A DNA stretch of 64,000 nucleotides from Areca catechu (lineage: Eukaryota > Streptophyta > Magnoliopsida > Arecales > Arecaceae). Made by a program: the position numbers and the translations under genes. The stretch spans positions 4,705,731-4,769,730 of the forward strand of contig CM038039.1 of assembly GCA_021397845.1 (NCBI GenBank), written 5' to 3'. The notes beneath the pieces are model-generated. The model worked only from the letters and a program-made list of their open reading frames with translations. It was not told the origin of the DNA and searched no databases. Shown here piece after piece: positions 1 to 11,404 of this stretch (within the stretch, counting starts at the first letter, position 1; each line of letters begins with the position of its first letter).

Positions 1-388
1 CCTGATATAGACTTTCTATTATCAGGATTGGACATAAAGTCTGAGTCTGTATATCCCTTTATTCCTAATTCCGAACTCCCTCCAAAGACTACGAACAAAT
101 CTTTAGTCATTCTTAAGTACTTAAGAATGTTCTTCACAGCTATCCAGTGTTCTTCACCTATATTTGACTGATATCTACTCGTGACACTCACAGCAAGAGC
201 TATATTAGGTCGAGTACACAACATGACATACATAAGGCTTCCAATTGCCGAAACATATGGAATCTTGCTCATGTACTGAATCTCTTCAGGTGTGTTAGGA
301 CACAATTTCTTAGAGAGATTAATGCCATACTGAAGAGATAACAATCCTCTTTTAGAGTTCTCCATGCTGAACATTTTCAACACTTCCT
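1..388 (-). pseudogene. Copia RT C-terminus and start of RNase H, frame-shifted
   Basis: Minus-strand translation out of frame with the preceding RT segment gives the Copia post-RT region. It contains the motif LMYVMLCTRPNIA, then SRYQSN, HWIAVKNILKYLR, and the RNase H start GYTDSDF near position 40. The change of frame at about 389-420 marks a frameshift relative to the RT block. The catalytic RNase H acidic residue (D in YTDSD) is visible, and the rest of RNase H is off the left edge. Confidence 0.8.
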
Positions 389-1203
389 CTATGCACAATT
401 TTTGTGAAAGGCCAAGTATCTAATTAAATATATCTCTATATACTTAATCCCCAAAATATAAGATGCTTCACCTAAGTCTTTCATAGAGAATTTCTTAGAT
501 AACCAACTTTTGACTGAAATCAACATGGAAATATCATTCCCAATAAGGAGGATGTCATCCACGTACAATACGAGAAATGTCACTGCCCTCCCACTGGCCT
601 TCTTGTAAACACATGGCTCATCCTCATTCTTGATGAAATCAAACAATTTGATTGCATCATCAAAATGAGTATTCCAATTCCGAGAAGCTTGCTTCAATCC
701 ATAGATTGATCTATGCAGCTTACAGACCTTTTGATCTTCGTCATTGGAAGTAAAACTCAAAGGCTGCTCCATATAGATATCTTTTTCAAGATATCCATTC
801 AGGAATGTAGTTTTCATATCCATCTGCTATATCTCATAATCATGATATTTTTACGAATGGATTTCAGCATAGCTACTGGTGAAAAGGTATCATGATAGTT
901 AGTGCCTTCGCGTTGACTATACCCTCTTGCCATTAACCTAGCTTTAAAGGTCTCTACGTTCCTATATACATTTATTTTTCTTTTGTAGATCCATTTACAA
1001 CCAATAGATACAATACCCTCTGGTAGATCCACTAAGGACCATACATGATTAGAATGCATTGATTCAATTTCTGACTTCATAGCATTCAACCATTTCTCAA
1101 AGTCGATGTCTGACATTGCCTCATTATAAGTCTTAGGATCAATCAATTGATCATTGTCCCCAATAAAAAATATTTTCTTTATATCCTCTGTAAGCATACC
1201 CAA
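389..1203 (-). pseudogene. Copia reverse transcriptase
   Basis: Two frames carry the RT domain. The block at 814-1203 has the N-terminal part with WLNAMKSEIESMHSNHVW, GCKWIYKRK and KARLMARGYSQREG. The block at 389-823 continues with MDMKTTFLNGYLEKDIYMEQP, KLHRSIYGLKQASRNW and the catalytic LYVDDILLIG. These are diagnostic Copia RT motifs, and the YVDD catalytic pair is intact. The frame change at about 815-830 is a lesion. The enzyme would copy the element RNA into cDNA in cytoplasmic particles, but the broken frame rules out a functional polyprotein. Confidence 0.93.
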
Positions 1204-1318
1204 GTACCTCTCAAAAGGTTTGGAGACTCTAATAGACCTATGAGGTGGAAGAGCATTTATGTGAATTGGTTGATTGGATTCGATCTGATCTATAACTGGC
1301 TGCTCTTCAGGGACTTTC

Positions 1319-2066
1319 TCATCGAGCTCTCACAGATCTAGATTCTAATTTATCCGCCATTAGTCTTTTGACATAGGCTAGATATCCCCAAATCTTGAAA
1401 TGGGCAAGACTTGGTTTCTTACCATTCCAAATTTCATATGGTGTGGTAAGAACAGATTTAAATGGAACTTTATTTAGAATATAGATTGAAGTTTGTAGGG
1501 CATATCCCCAAAGAAATAAAGGGAAGTCAATGAAGCTCATCATGGATCAGACCATACTAACTATGTCCGGTTTCTCCTCTCAGACACCCCGTTGAGTTGA
1601 GGCATAATTGGTGGAGTCCATTGTAAGACTATGCTATTATCTTGAGATAACCTAAGAATTTCCTACTAAGGTATTCATCTCCTCGATCTGATCGAAGAAC
1701 CTTAAGGATTTTACCTATTTATTTTTCTACCTCATATCTGAATTACTTGAACTTTTCAAAAGTTTCAGATTTGTGTCTCATAAGAAACACATAATCATAC
1801 CGTGAACAATCATCAGTAAAGGTTATGAAGTAGTAAAAACCACTCCTGAACTGCATATCAAATGGACCACATACATCAGTGTGTACCAGGGCAAGTAATT
1901 CTGTGACCCTCTCCCCATGTCCTACAAAGGATAACTTGGTCATTTTTTCTTGAAGACATGACTCGCAAGGTGGGTATGATTCAGAATTAACTGAATCTAG
2001 GATCCCATCCCTTTCTAGTTTGTTAATTCTGTCCTCACTTATATGACCGAGCTTTAGATGCCACAT
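1319..2066 (-). pseudogene. Copia GAG-pre-integrase and integrase
   Basis: The segment at 1743-2066 begins with the GAG-pre-integrase zinc-binding pattern. It shows WHLKLGHIS, a C-x2-C pair (CESC), then the catalytic core start HTDVCGPF and the FITFTDDCSRY motif that holds core acidic residues. The segment at 1319-1543 is the downstream core with SIYILNKVPFK, TPYEIWNGKKP and WGYLAYV. About 200 bp between them (1544-1742) contains stops in every useful frame. Integrase inserts the cDNA into host chromatin. This copy is broken. Confidence 0.9.
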
Positions 2067-2255
2067 ATATTTATCATTTTAGTAAACTCTAACCCGTTTA
2101 TGTCCTATGGTATTCACTTTAATTTTCTTATTAATATTTAAAGATGCATCAATATGCAAATGATAGAGATTGTCAATTAAAATAGCTTTTGCAACCAATT
2201 TATTTCTCAAATAAATATCACAAAAATCTTTATTGAATATAAATTCAAATCCTTC

Positions 2256-2453
2256 CTATGCTAGCACAGAGACAGAAATCAAATTTCTATTAGCTCCAGG
2301 CACAAAATAACACTCACTAAGTATTAATCTAAACCCTAAAGGTAATACCAGAGAATATGATCCAACGGCTTGTGCAGCAACTTTTGCTCTATTTGCGATA
2401 CGTAGGACCATCTCACCTTCTCTCAGCTTTTTACTTCTTTCCAGATCCTGCAT
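2256..2453 (-). pseudogene. Copia aspartic protease remnant
   Basis: The end of the segment, CYFVPGANRNLISVSVLA, is the conserved C-terminal part of the Copia protease. The catalytic aspartate region should lie just upstream (2454-2500). There the translation reads a degraded serine-rich stretch ending in a stop, so the active site cannot be confirmed as intact. The segment lies between the zinc knuckle of gag and the integrase, as expected. Confidence 0.75.
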
Positions 2454-2492
2454 TGAAATGCATATATGAGCACTAGAGCCAGAGTCTAAAAT

Positions 2493-3379
2493 TCAACTGG
2501 AAGTATATGAAACCGTTAGGTTAGATTCAATAACGAGTATGGACTTATCTTCAGAAGGTGCATTCTCCTTTTGTTTCTTTAAGCTTTCTAGATAAAGAGG
2601 ACAATTTCTTTTCCAGTGGCTATCTGTATTGCAGTGGAAACATTTTTCTTTGCTAACCTTGACTTTCTTGGGAGTTCCTTCTTCTTCTGTTTGTTCTCCT
2701 TCTTCTACTTCTTTGCAAGTTTCTTCTTCTTCCAAGTAGACTTTCTTTTAGAGGAAACTGCTCCACAGAGAAAACAGAGCCCCTTGAACTCTTCAGGGTC
2801 CCCTTATTGCTTACCAACATGTTCAATAATTCAAGTATAATTTAACTTGTTCATATTATAGTTCATAACAAACCGAGCATATAAACTAGTCAAGGACTAG
2901 AGGATCAAATCCACCCGAAACTCCTTGTGAATAGGAATGCCTAGCTTTTCAAGCTATTCGATGTCCTTGATCATTGTCAAACAATGATCATGGATTGACT
3001 GCCCTTCACGCATCTTATTATTGAAAAGCCTTTTCGACACCTCGAAGTGCGCAATCCGACTTTGTTCACCATATAACTCTTGTAGGTGAATCAAAATCGA
3101 TTTAGCAATTGACATATTCTCATATTGGCTCTGCAATTCATTTGACATTGAGGCCAACATGTAACACTTAACCTTATTATCATCTTCCATCCATTTTTCA
3201 TATGCATTCATTTGACGAGCATTTGGATGGTCAGGTAAAACGGGGGGTTCCTAGTCAAGCACATAGCCCAACTTCTCAGAACTCAAAATAATTTTGATAT
3301 TTCTCAACCAATCTTTGAAATTAAGGCTTACAAGTCGATTTGTCTCTAGAATACGGGCTAAGGGATTTGAAGTAGACAT
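2493..3379 (-). pseudogene. Copia gag with CCHC zinc knuckle
   Basis: An ATG at 3379 opens a frame beginning MSTSNPLARILETNRLVS, a typical Copia gag start. A TAG stop interrupts it at about codon 43, where the sequence otherwise continues in frame (EPPVLPDHPNARQMNAYEKW). The gag core is at 2954-3211, with LASMSNELQSQYE and LFNNKMREG. A zinc knuckle of the form C-x2-C-x4-H-x4-C (CFHCNTDSHWKRNC) lies at about 2590-2640 in the 2493-2735 block. Gag forms the particle and packages element RNA. Several frame breaks separate the blocks. Confidence 0.88.
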
Positions 3380-4916
3380 GGTTAACTGCAAGAGTAGAAG
3401 ATTCAAATTAGATGTTTATACTTAATTATAAAATTATTCTGGGTCTTTAAAAATAATTTTAAAACTTCACTATTTTCTCGGATCTCTCACACTCCCCGTG
3501 GAGATGTGGAAACCTGCGACTCTTGGTTTCTAGTGGGTACTACAATTCCATCGATGTGCGACACCTCATCAATTCTGGTTATTGGTAACATGCTACACCA
3601 ATAAGTGGCTAACTCTTGTCCAGTGTATCTAATACAAGCTGTAGCATCTTGGTCTCTAAATCATGGAACCTCAACGTACCCGTTTATTGGTCCAATCATT
3701 AATTAAGTCAGACCCACCATTCCTACTAGACAAAGCCATCATTGAATCCCTCAACGTGCCCGTTTATTGGGCCCAACCCCATCAGTGCCTAGCAACATCT
3801 CATGCTTAATAGAGTGATTATGTCTTCCCGATATAACTAAACCACTGTAACCAGCCGAGAATAATCAACATCGGTAGGACATCCGTACATCTACAAAGGT
3901 AAAGACCTAAAACTTAATATTTATGAGGAGCTTAAGTTCAGGTCTCTTAATTGATCAGCCAAATCATGTCGACCAATCACATTAAGTCAGCACATTCTCA
4001 TGTTTGACTTAGAATAACTAGCATGGGTGAACTCAAATCAAAAGTGACCATTTTGAAAACTTAATCAACTAAATTGACCAGGTCAGTTTGATATATGAGA
4101 GGGTTCTGCCAATATACCCTCTTTCTGTCAAACTAGTTGGTTGAGAAAGATTAGCCCCAATTAGCAAACCATGATCGAAACCTTTCTTAGATATGAATTG
4201 ACCGACAAGATTCAATTAGATTATCTAATGATCATGGCTCATCACTGAGCCAAATTAGATCTTGACTTATCAATTCACAATCAAATGAATATATCTTACC
4301 AGACATCATCTAAAAACAATTTTAAGGTGACTAGACCTAATTTGTTCAACCCAAATCCTCATACACCTAATTTGATTTTTAGATCAAATCAATTTTAAAA
4401 TATGTTCAAGTGCATGATATTAATGGCTTATGATCATGAATCACATTTAAGATCTAAATCCTAATTTGGTGCATCACATACATCAACATGTTAGATCATA
4501 TAATTAAACTACATCTAATGTAATTAAATAGATCTAATACATGCTTTAGAACACATCACATATGTAATCATAAATTGATCAAAACCTTTTGAAAACCCTT
4601 TTCAAAATCAGGTATATATCAAAGTAGGATAACCTTTACACTATAAAGGGTAAACTCTATAACAGGACAACCTTATATCACTTTGTGCAACCTTTGATCA
4701 ATTAAATTTCAGACTATAACATATAATTTCATATTTGAAAATTATGTTTTTAATTTTAAATATAATTTTTAAAATATAACAATTCTATGCTAGAACAATC
4801 TCATATTCAGCATAGATTTCATACAATCATAATCTATCTATATGATCTGAATATTTTTCAGATCTGATTCTCATCCATGCATGTTAAAGAAAGGAAAACC
4901 GTGATTTTGATACGAT
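3380..4916 (-). other. Copia 5' leader (untranslated)
   Basis: About 1.5 kb between the end of the 5' LTR and the gag start codon. No coding potential was seen. It is rich in A and T towards the LTR. A short phrase, cctcaacgt(a/g)cccgtttattgg, occurs twice (about 3670 and 3750), a small internal duplication. Long leaders of this kind are usual in larger plant Copia elements. Confidence 0.6.
4899..4916 (-). promoter_or_regulatory. Degenerate primer binding site of the Copia element
   Basis: Immediately inside the LTR end the minus strand reads atcgtatcaaaatcacgg. It resembles the initiator-methionine tRNA complement TGGTATCAGAGC with several mismatches. The position next to the LTR supports the call; the decay lowers confidence. 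Confidence 0.55.
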
Positions 4917-7251
4917 TGTTGGAATTCTCCCAGGAACAGTATATTGCAATCGATCAGGCATTAAAAGCCTGATGAAGCGGAAGTAGATATAAAAATATTT
5001 TATATCTAATGATGCAATTTATAAATAAATCTAATTTATTCATCATAAATTTCTAACATACTGTAATATATGAAAAAAATATCAGATCTAAAAAATAAAA
5101 TTATTTTAAACATAAAAATTTACCTGGATCGCTATCTTGGCCTGCTCTAAAAATATGTCGATCCGCTTTTATAACCGGGATTCTACTGGAGCTGCGCAAT
5201 CGCCCGGCCTCTACTGGTATCCACATAGAGCTCTCGTAACCGAGTCATAGGAGGTACTGGACTGCTAGATCCTTGCAGCCCTCTTATCTTTCAGCAAATC
5301 AGCCGCTTTAAAAACTATGTCGATCTGCAACTGGACCGGCTTCTGGCTTATATCTTGCAAATCAGACTATGCAAGACCGTTGGACCTCTTTCTTTCTTCT
5401 CTATCTTATATAGAAGACCTCTCAACACTCTTGAAGAGAAGAACTCAAACCTCACACAAGGAAGAGAGAGAATCTCTGCGCCTTACAAGAAAGAAGCACA
5501 TCACATGCCCAAAAAGAATTAGTCTTGGACGCCCACCCCCTCTCCTCCTTTTATAGATTAGTTCTCCTACCCCTTGAAGGCAAAAGACCAGAGTCTAATC
5601 TAATCCAAAACCCAAAGGGTGGAGTCCAAACTAAACTAGCTAGAATGGAGTAAAATAGGACTTCTCCCTCTCTTATTTTCTCATGCCAAAACACTTTTGC
5701 ACCTCTTATTTTGTCACACAAACACTTCTCAAATTCTCCATGCCAAAATAGGATTAGTGCCCTCTTGGTTTTTCACGCCAGCATGAATTCAGTGCAAGTT
5801 TCCAATTCAAAATTAAGAGGAGTGAATGAGGACTCCTCGTATTCTTCCATGCCAAAATGGATTAGCGCCATCTAGTATTCACACCATTTATCTTCATCGC
5901 CCAAATGATTGGGCCCCACATAGTTGGCTTGTGGAAAAGAGAAGAGAGAGGGAGAGATAGGGAGAGAGAGTTCCAGTCTAACTGGACTCTGGCTTATGGT
6001 CCAAATGAAATTGATTTGATACTCAAATTGAAGCCAGATTAAACCCAATTGAACCCATTTCAAAAAGGTTATTGACCCAACTAGATTAGGCTCAATTAAA
6101 ATCAAATTAAATTCGATTTAATTCAATTAACAACTAATCCATAATTAATTAGGTCAAATCTTGATTGTAACACTTACAATTAGGTCCAAATTGATTTGTT
6201 GATTGGTTACTTGAGCTCCTAATGTGTGTGACCCCTCGGGTCCTATTCTGTCTGGTAATAAACATGTTATAATCTCTATTATATATCATCGAAACTTCTT
6301 TTGATGCACAGAAACAATTTCTGTTCAACCCTAATTAGGATATCGATCCGAGAATGATCCTAATGAGCTCTCATAATCCACCAGTGATACCTAGCAGTAT
6401 ATAATGGCAACTCAGTAGAATAAGATTAGAACCCCTAGATGTAGTTACCATATAATTTGGTTTCTCTATCATAAATCCCGACATGATGTTGGTTATGGAA
6501 ATTCGTCAAATCCATCAGTCATATGCTTAACTTAATTGACTCAAGTCCAATTGTAATACTAATGAAAACATCTTTTCATTATTACCCTGCTATGGCCATA
6601 AACTTCTGGACTAGTCTCATTAAGTTGCATAGGATTATTCCTTACTACTAAGGCTGATAAATCTCTACAAGTGAACACTCTACTTCTACAATAAACTTAC
6701 TGTAGCCAATGAACACTGCAAAGTCCCGTATGGATAGAAACCATGTGATTGTGCTGTCAAACTACAGCAACCTTATTGTGAGTAGCCGAGACACTCCAGG
6801 TCAAAAAACTATTGGCACAACTACAGCATCAGGAAGTTATTGATGAGTGAGTAGTTATCCGTATAACTTTCTATACTTGGTCACGTTCAGTACCGTTGAT
6901 CTTTATCAACTATTTGCACTCTCACTCTAATTTCACCACACTATAGGTCAGAGACTTATCTACGCAGAAAGGAAAGTGATTTGTGTATCGATTTTAACGG
7001 ATCAATCACCATCCTCATGATATTCCAACAATTGGGAGCATTTATGAGTTAATCTATAAGGACACATGCCTCAGATTCTCAACTCTTGAGAATATGTGTT
7101 ATTGTCCATTAACTCCATGGACGATTCATAGACACATCAATATAAATAAAATTAATGCCCTTTTATTAATAAGAAAAATTAAGTACAAAGTTCATGTCCT
7201 AAAAATTAGAATGTGTCAAGCCAACTTGGCTTTCAGAGCATACATCTAACA
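4917..7251 (-). repeat. 5' LTR of the Copia element
   Basis: On the minus strand the LTR starts TGTTAGATGTATGC at 7251 and ends GAATTCCAACA at 4917, giving TG...CA termini with a short imperfect inverted repeat. Length is about 2335 bp. The partner LTR is off the left edge, so the boundaries rest on the termini, the adjacent primer site and the abrupt change to GC-rich Tat sequence at 7252. No internal gene was seen. Open frames in it (5317-5556, 5872-6105) have no recognisable content. Confidence 0.75.
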
Positions 7252-8571
7252 GGAGGCCCACTACAGTGCCATCGACCGGTCAGGGAGATAGGAGGCCCAG
7301 GCCAACCCCAGCCTCATTTGGAGCGGTGGCCTATATGCCCATGCACGGCCCAGCAGGGGCGTCGTAGTTGAAAGGTAAGGGGTTGCACGGGCCCGTCAGG
7401 CGGCCCCTCCCAGCACTGAGATCCTACCATCGTCAGAGGTGGTAGAGGTGGTGGCCGACGCCGCCATAAGAGGAAGAGAGACACCGCCGGCATCTTTGGA
7501 AGCAGCTATCGCCTGACCAACGACCCCTGCTCCCTCAACGTCCACCACACCAGGCCTGGAGGCATCCCCTATAGGATTCGGCCTGGGAGCACCCAAGGTG
7601 TCAACCCCGATCCCACTGAACACGGCGGCCACTCTTAATGCCATGCTGGCTGAAAGGATGGTGGGTTCCATCATCCAACCGTGTGACCGCCGGGAGAGGA
7701 GTGGTAAGTAGTTGTCAGCCCTCCTCACAACCCTGTTCCCTCAACTGCTGGTGGTAAGCTCATCTCCCCCTTAGCCTTCCTTCCATTTCATATATTGATT
7801 TAGCTGACCCTTTCTTTTCTGTAATTGTAGGTGGCCATCGATGCCTTGCTGATCCAGGATGCCTGCCTGGCATTGGCCCGGCGAGATGTCATCCACCGTA
7901 AGCACTCGGAGGCCATGGAGGCGAAGGCCCAGGCCCAGTCCAAATGGGTGCATGATTTGGAGGGGCAGACCAAAGTCCTCCAAACTGAAGTGGCCAGCAC
8001 CAGGACCACGGTGGCGGAGCTGGAGGGACGGGCTAAAGACCTCAAGGTGGCCCTGGCGGTAGAGAGGGAGAAGACCGCTAGCCTGGTAGAGGAGCGAGCC
8101 CAGTCTGTCAAGGAGGTGGTGCGCTTGGAGGGGCGGGCATAGACCCTCTAGGTCCAACTTGAAGCGGCAGTGTCCTAGGCCATGGCGGCGAACAAGAAGG
8201 CCACATCGGTGGTGGCCCTGATAGAGGTGGCTAAGAAGGAAACCGTTGAAGCCGTGCCCACTTCAAGGCCTTGGAGGTCTTCATCAATGAGGTTTGGGAG
8301 GCAATCCTCGACTCGTTCCTCAAAGGGTTTAAGGACTGCAAAAGGAAGGTAGGTCGGGCCTTCTCCTATAAAGGCTTGAAGTCCATCCAGATTTGCCAGG
8401 CGACGGTGACGGAGAGGAGGCCCCATGCGAAGAGGCCAGCATGGGGGCAAACATGGTGTCGGAGGTGGAGGCGAGGGCGGCCACGCTGGAGGTCGAAGAG
8501 AGGGAGGTTGTTGACCCAGCCACCCCTTCGACCGAGGGCCAGCAAGAGACCGACGAAGTCTCTCGTTGACC
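7252..8571 (+). pseudogene. Antisense additional ORF of Tat-B (coiled-coil protein), 5' truncated
   Basis: Plus-strand, GC-rich coding-like region running opposite to gag-pol. The best block (7831-8142) is a heptad-rich coiled coil with ARRDVIHRKHSEAMEAKAQ and VAELEGRAKDLKVALAVERE. After three in-frame TAG codons (8140-8180) and a frameshift near 8255, a C-terminal module follows: HFKALEVFINEVWEAILDSF, LKGFKDCKRKV, YKGLKS (8260-8390). A similar module is present at 43180-43280 in Tat-A. A GT...AG intron may lie at about 7751-7829, just before the coiled coil, matching the intron position in Tat-A. The 5' part was separated by the Copia insertion at 7252. The function of such ORFs is unknown. 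Confidence 0.7.
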
Positions 8572-8997
8572 CGGCAAAGCTCTGGCAATGTCTCCATGAT
8601 TTTTCTTTTCTTTTTTGTATATGAATATTTTGAAGGACCTCCTGGCCTGGGGGTCCTTTCTATTGTAAACACTCTTCTTTCTATCAATGAAGAACAAATT
8701 TTCTGCTCCATTTTATCTCTTTCTTTTCTTCTATGCTTGATGGATTTTGAGGGACTCCCTGGCCTATCAGGGGGTCCTTATTGTAAAGACTTTTTTATCA
8801 ACAAAGATCTATTTTGCAATGAGCTTCATCTTGTCTCTTCTGTTTCTTTCTTTCTCTTCTTATTTTTTTTGCATGGCATAGATGTGAACCATATGGTAAC
8901 CAAGTACAAGGTTCCCAAAGTCTCGACCCTCTTTGCCAAGTTTGAAGGCTGGTAGGCGGCAACGGGGACTTTGAAAACCCTCCAGCTCTCTTGGCTG
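8572..8997. other. Transcript-end-like spacer after the antisense ORF, with an internal duplication
   Basis: A T-rich stretch without coding content. A phrase of about 60 bp (ttgaaggacctcctggcctggggg...tatcaatgaag, near 8628) is repeated in diverged form near 8748 (ttgagggactccctggcctatcaggggg...). The same tatcaatgaa signature follows the antisense ORF of Tat-A at about 42216, which suggests a shared 3' untranslated region. Confidence 0.5.
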
Positions 8998-9902
8998 GAC
9001 TTAAAATAATGTAGATGGGAGTGCAGGGCTTTTGGAGTTTCCCGGCTTGCCTTCGTCAAACTAAAAGTCTGATGGATAGAGTGTAGGATTTCTAGAGTTT
9101 CCTGGCTTGTATCATCGAACTTGGAGTCCGACGGATAGAGTGCAAGGCTTCTGGAGTTTCCCAGCTTGCATCGCCGGACTTAGAGTTTGATGGATAGAGT
9201 GCGAGGCATCTGGAGTTTCCTAGCTTGCATCATAAAACTCAGAGTCTGACGGATAGAGTGCGGGGCTTCTGAAGTTTCCTGGCTTACATCATCAAACTTG
9301 GATTCCTTCAGATAGAGTGTAGGGCTTTTGGAGTTTTCCGACTTGCATCGTCAAACTTGGATTCTGATGGATAGAGTGCATGGCTTTTGGAGTTTTTCGG
9401 CTTGCATTATCAAACTTGGATTTTGACGGATAGAATGCGAGGCATTTGGAGTTTTCCGGCTTGTATTGCCGAACTGGGAGTCTGATGGATAGAGTGCGAG
9501 ATTTCTAGAGTTTTCTAGCATCGTCAAACTGGAAATTTGGTTGATAGAGTGCGCGGCTTCTGGAGTTTCCTGGCTTGCATCACCGAACTTGAAGTCTGAC
9601 GGATAGAGTGTGGGACTTCTGGAGTTTCCTGGCTTGCATTGCTGAACTGGAAGTCTGACGGATAGAGTGTGGGGCTTCTGGAGTTTCTTGACTTGCATCA
9701 TCAAACTAGAAATTTGATGGATAGAGTACGAGACTTTTGGAGTTTCCCGGCTTACATCGTCGAACTTGGATTTTGATGGATAGAGTGTAGAGCTTTTAGA
9801 GTTTCTCGGCTTGCATCACTGAATTGGAAATCCGACAGATAGAGTGCGAGGCTTCTGGAGTTTCCTGGCTTGCATCGCAGAAGTGGAAGTCCGGCGTTTA
9901 GA
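8998..9902. repeat. 59-bp tandem repeat array, first part (about 15 units)
   Basis: Units read approximately gagtctgacggatagagtgc / ggggcttctggagtttcctg / gcttgcatcgccgaactgg, about 59 bp, with diverged copies in direct tandem. The array lies between the antisense ORF and the pol stop of Tat-B. It stops abruptly at 9902, where the CACTA transposon begins, and resumes at 15642. Open frames across it are repeat artefacts. Tat-lineage elements are known to carry variable tandem repeats in this 3' untranslated position. Confidence 0.92.
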
Positions 9903-10290
9903 CATTACAAAAAAATGAGCTACACCCACGTGAAAAATACGTGGATAAAAGCTTAAAAAACATGGATATATGCCTACACCCACGTTGGTACACACGTTTA
10001 GTTAACCGTGAATGTCTGGCATGGGTATAGCTTATAGCCATGTTTTTTTCTGTGTTTATAGACGTGCTTTATCCATATAATATCTAACATAGGTAAGATT
10101 GTATACATGGATATAAATCTAGTCTATACCCTCCTTTATAAAACATGGATAATTAAATACACATGAATTAGAATTCGTTGGAATTAACAAAGCATGGATA
10201 TAAATGAACCTGTACTATCAATAATAAAACATGGATATATAATTAAATATAGTTCTGCTCAATCCAATTTTAAAATATGGATCACTTGTA
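9903..10290. repeat. CACTA left terminus with subterminal repeats
   Basis: The terminus CATTACAAAAAAATGAGC is followed by cacgtg...cacgtggataaaag-type inverted motifs. At least six copies of acatggata and close variants follow between about 9950 and 10270. Clustered short subterminal motifs are where TNPA proteins of En/Spm elements bind; here that role is inferred from family knowledge. Confidence 0.7.
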
Positions 10291-11404
10291 ATAACAAATA
10301 AAAATAAAAAGATATAAAATAACTACAAACAAGATAATTTTCATCATTATATTAAATATAGTTGAACATATATGATGGTAGTCTCACAAAAATATTGTTT
10401 CAAAATTTTGTTAATTTCATCAAAATCCAAAGAACAAGAAACAAAATATAGTACTGATTTCAAAAAAAAGTAAATACTAGAACTCAAAACATATCATAAA
10501 ACAAGTTTCAACTACTTTGCTACATCATAAAAAGAATAAAGATAAAGTAAACTTTAGAAAATCTCCTTATCTTCCTTGACACCTTGACACCTTTTATTAT
10601 ATCACTTGAATCTGCAAAAAAAAGGAATCATATAAATATACATCATTTCAGAGCTGGTATAAATCATTATTAAACTAATAATGTACACAGATACATACAT
10701 AATATTTCCACCAAATAATATGAGTGCCCACAGTATATTTCATTAAAGATCGACTTTTGTCCTTTACAAGCAATGGAGCATCGAGCTCAATTGCACAAGA
10801 AATAGAAACCTCACAAAACACATGCCACACTTTTGCTCATCAACATCTTGTCTTAATCATCCGAAGTAAACATTTCTTTGCCTACTTCTTTCTATGAGAT
10901 ATCCAATAAAATTACTTCTTCACCCTACAAGTATTGATTTTATATAATATAATGAATAAGATCTGATGATTCATCATTTAATAACATTGAACCATTTTAT
11001 TAAAATCTATAAATTCATTAAAATAAATTTTGCTTATAATTTTAGATGATTCAAGAATGGGTGATATGTTCACTTGAAATGAGTTTAGTTCAACTCCATC
11101 ACCATTCTAGAAATAATAGAGTTAGCCAACTTTCTTAAAAAATATTAAATTACAAATATTGCATAAAATAATGATATCGTAGATATCTCTGGATTATATT
11201 TGTTACTAACAGATGATATTTTATCTATTTTTGATGAATGATCATCAACTTCTTTCATGTTGGCAATATCTTATTAATAAATAACTACAATAACATATTA
11301 AATTCCTTAATCAAATAGCAAGCAGAATAAATGGTCATCAGGTTTTTTCATGATATTTTTATATTTTCAAAAAAATTAGAGCAATTCTAAAAATAAAGAT
11401 TAAG
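10291..11404. other. AT-rich interior of the CACTA element, no gene seen
   Basis: About 1.1 kb, very AT-rich, with no open frame of recognisable content. It may hold the 3' untranslated region of the TNPA-like gene on the minus strand. Confidence 0.5.

Larger units (their letters stand above)
1..7251 (-). mobile_element. Ty1/Copia LTR retrotransposon, Angela/Tork-like, cut by the window edge
   Basis: On the minus strand the order is LTR (7251 to 4917), degenerate primer site, long leader, gag, protease, integrase, reverse transcriptase and RNase H. This is the Copia domain order, with integrase before RT. The 3' part and the other LTR lie beyond position 1. The coding region carries several stops and frameshifts, so the copy is dead. 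Its right end abuts the antisense ORF of a Tat Gypsy element at 7252, so it is nested in that element. The lineage (Angela/Tork) is inferred from the general look of gag and RT, not from a tree. Confidence 0.9.

Noticed and set aside
5317..6105. Frames inside the Copia LTR as genes
   Set aside because: Short, without recognisable content, and within an LTR.
8175..8711. Minus-strand frames opposite the Tat-B coiled-coil ORF
   Set aside because: They are shadows of the GC-rich plus-strand frame, which has the heptad pattern and a shared module with Tat-A.
9351..9704. A 117-residue frame with Ser/Pro/Thr-rich content
   Set aside because: It is the translation of the 59-bp tandem repeat and contains its 20-residue periodicity only.
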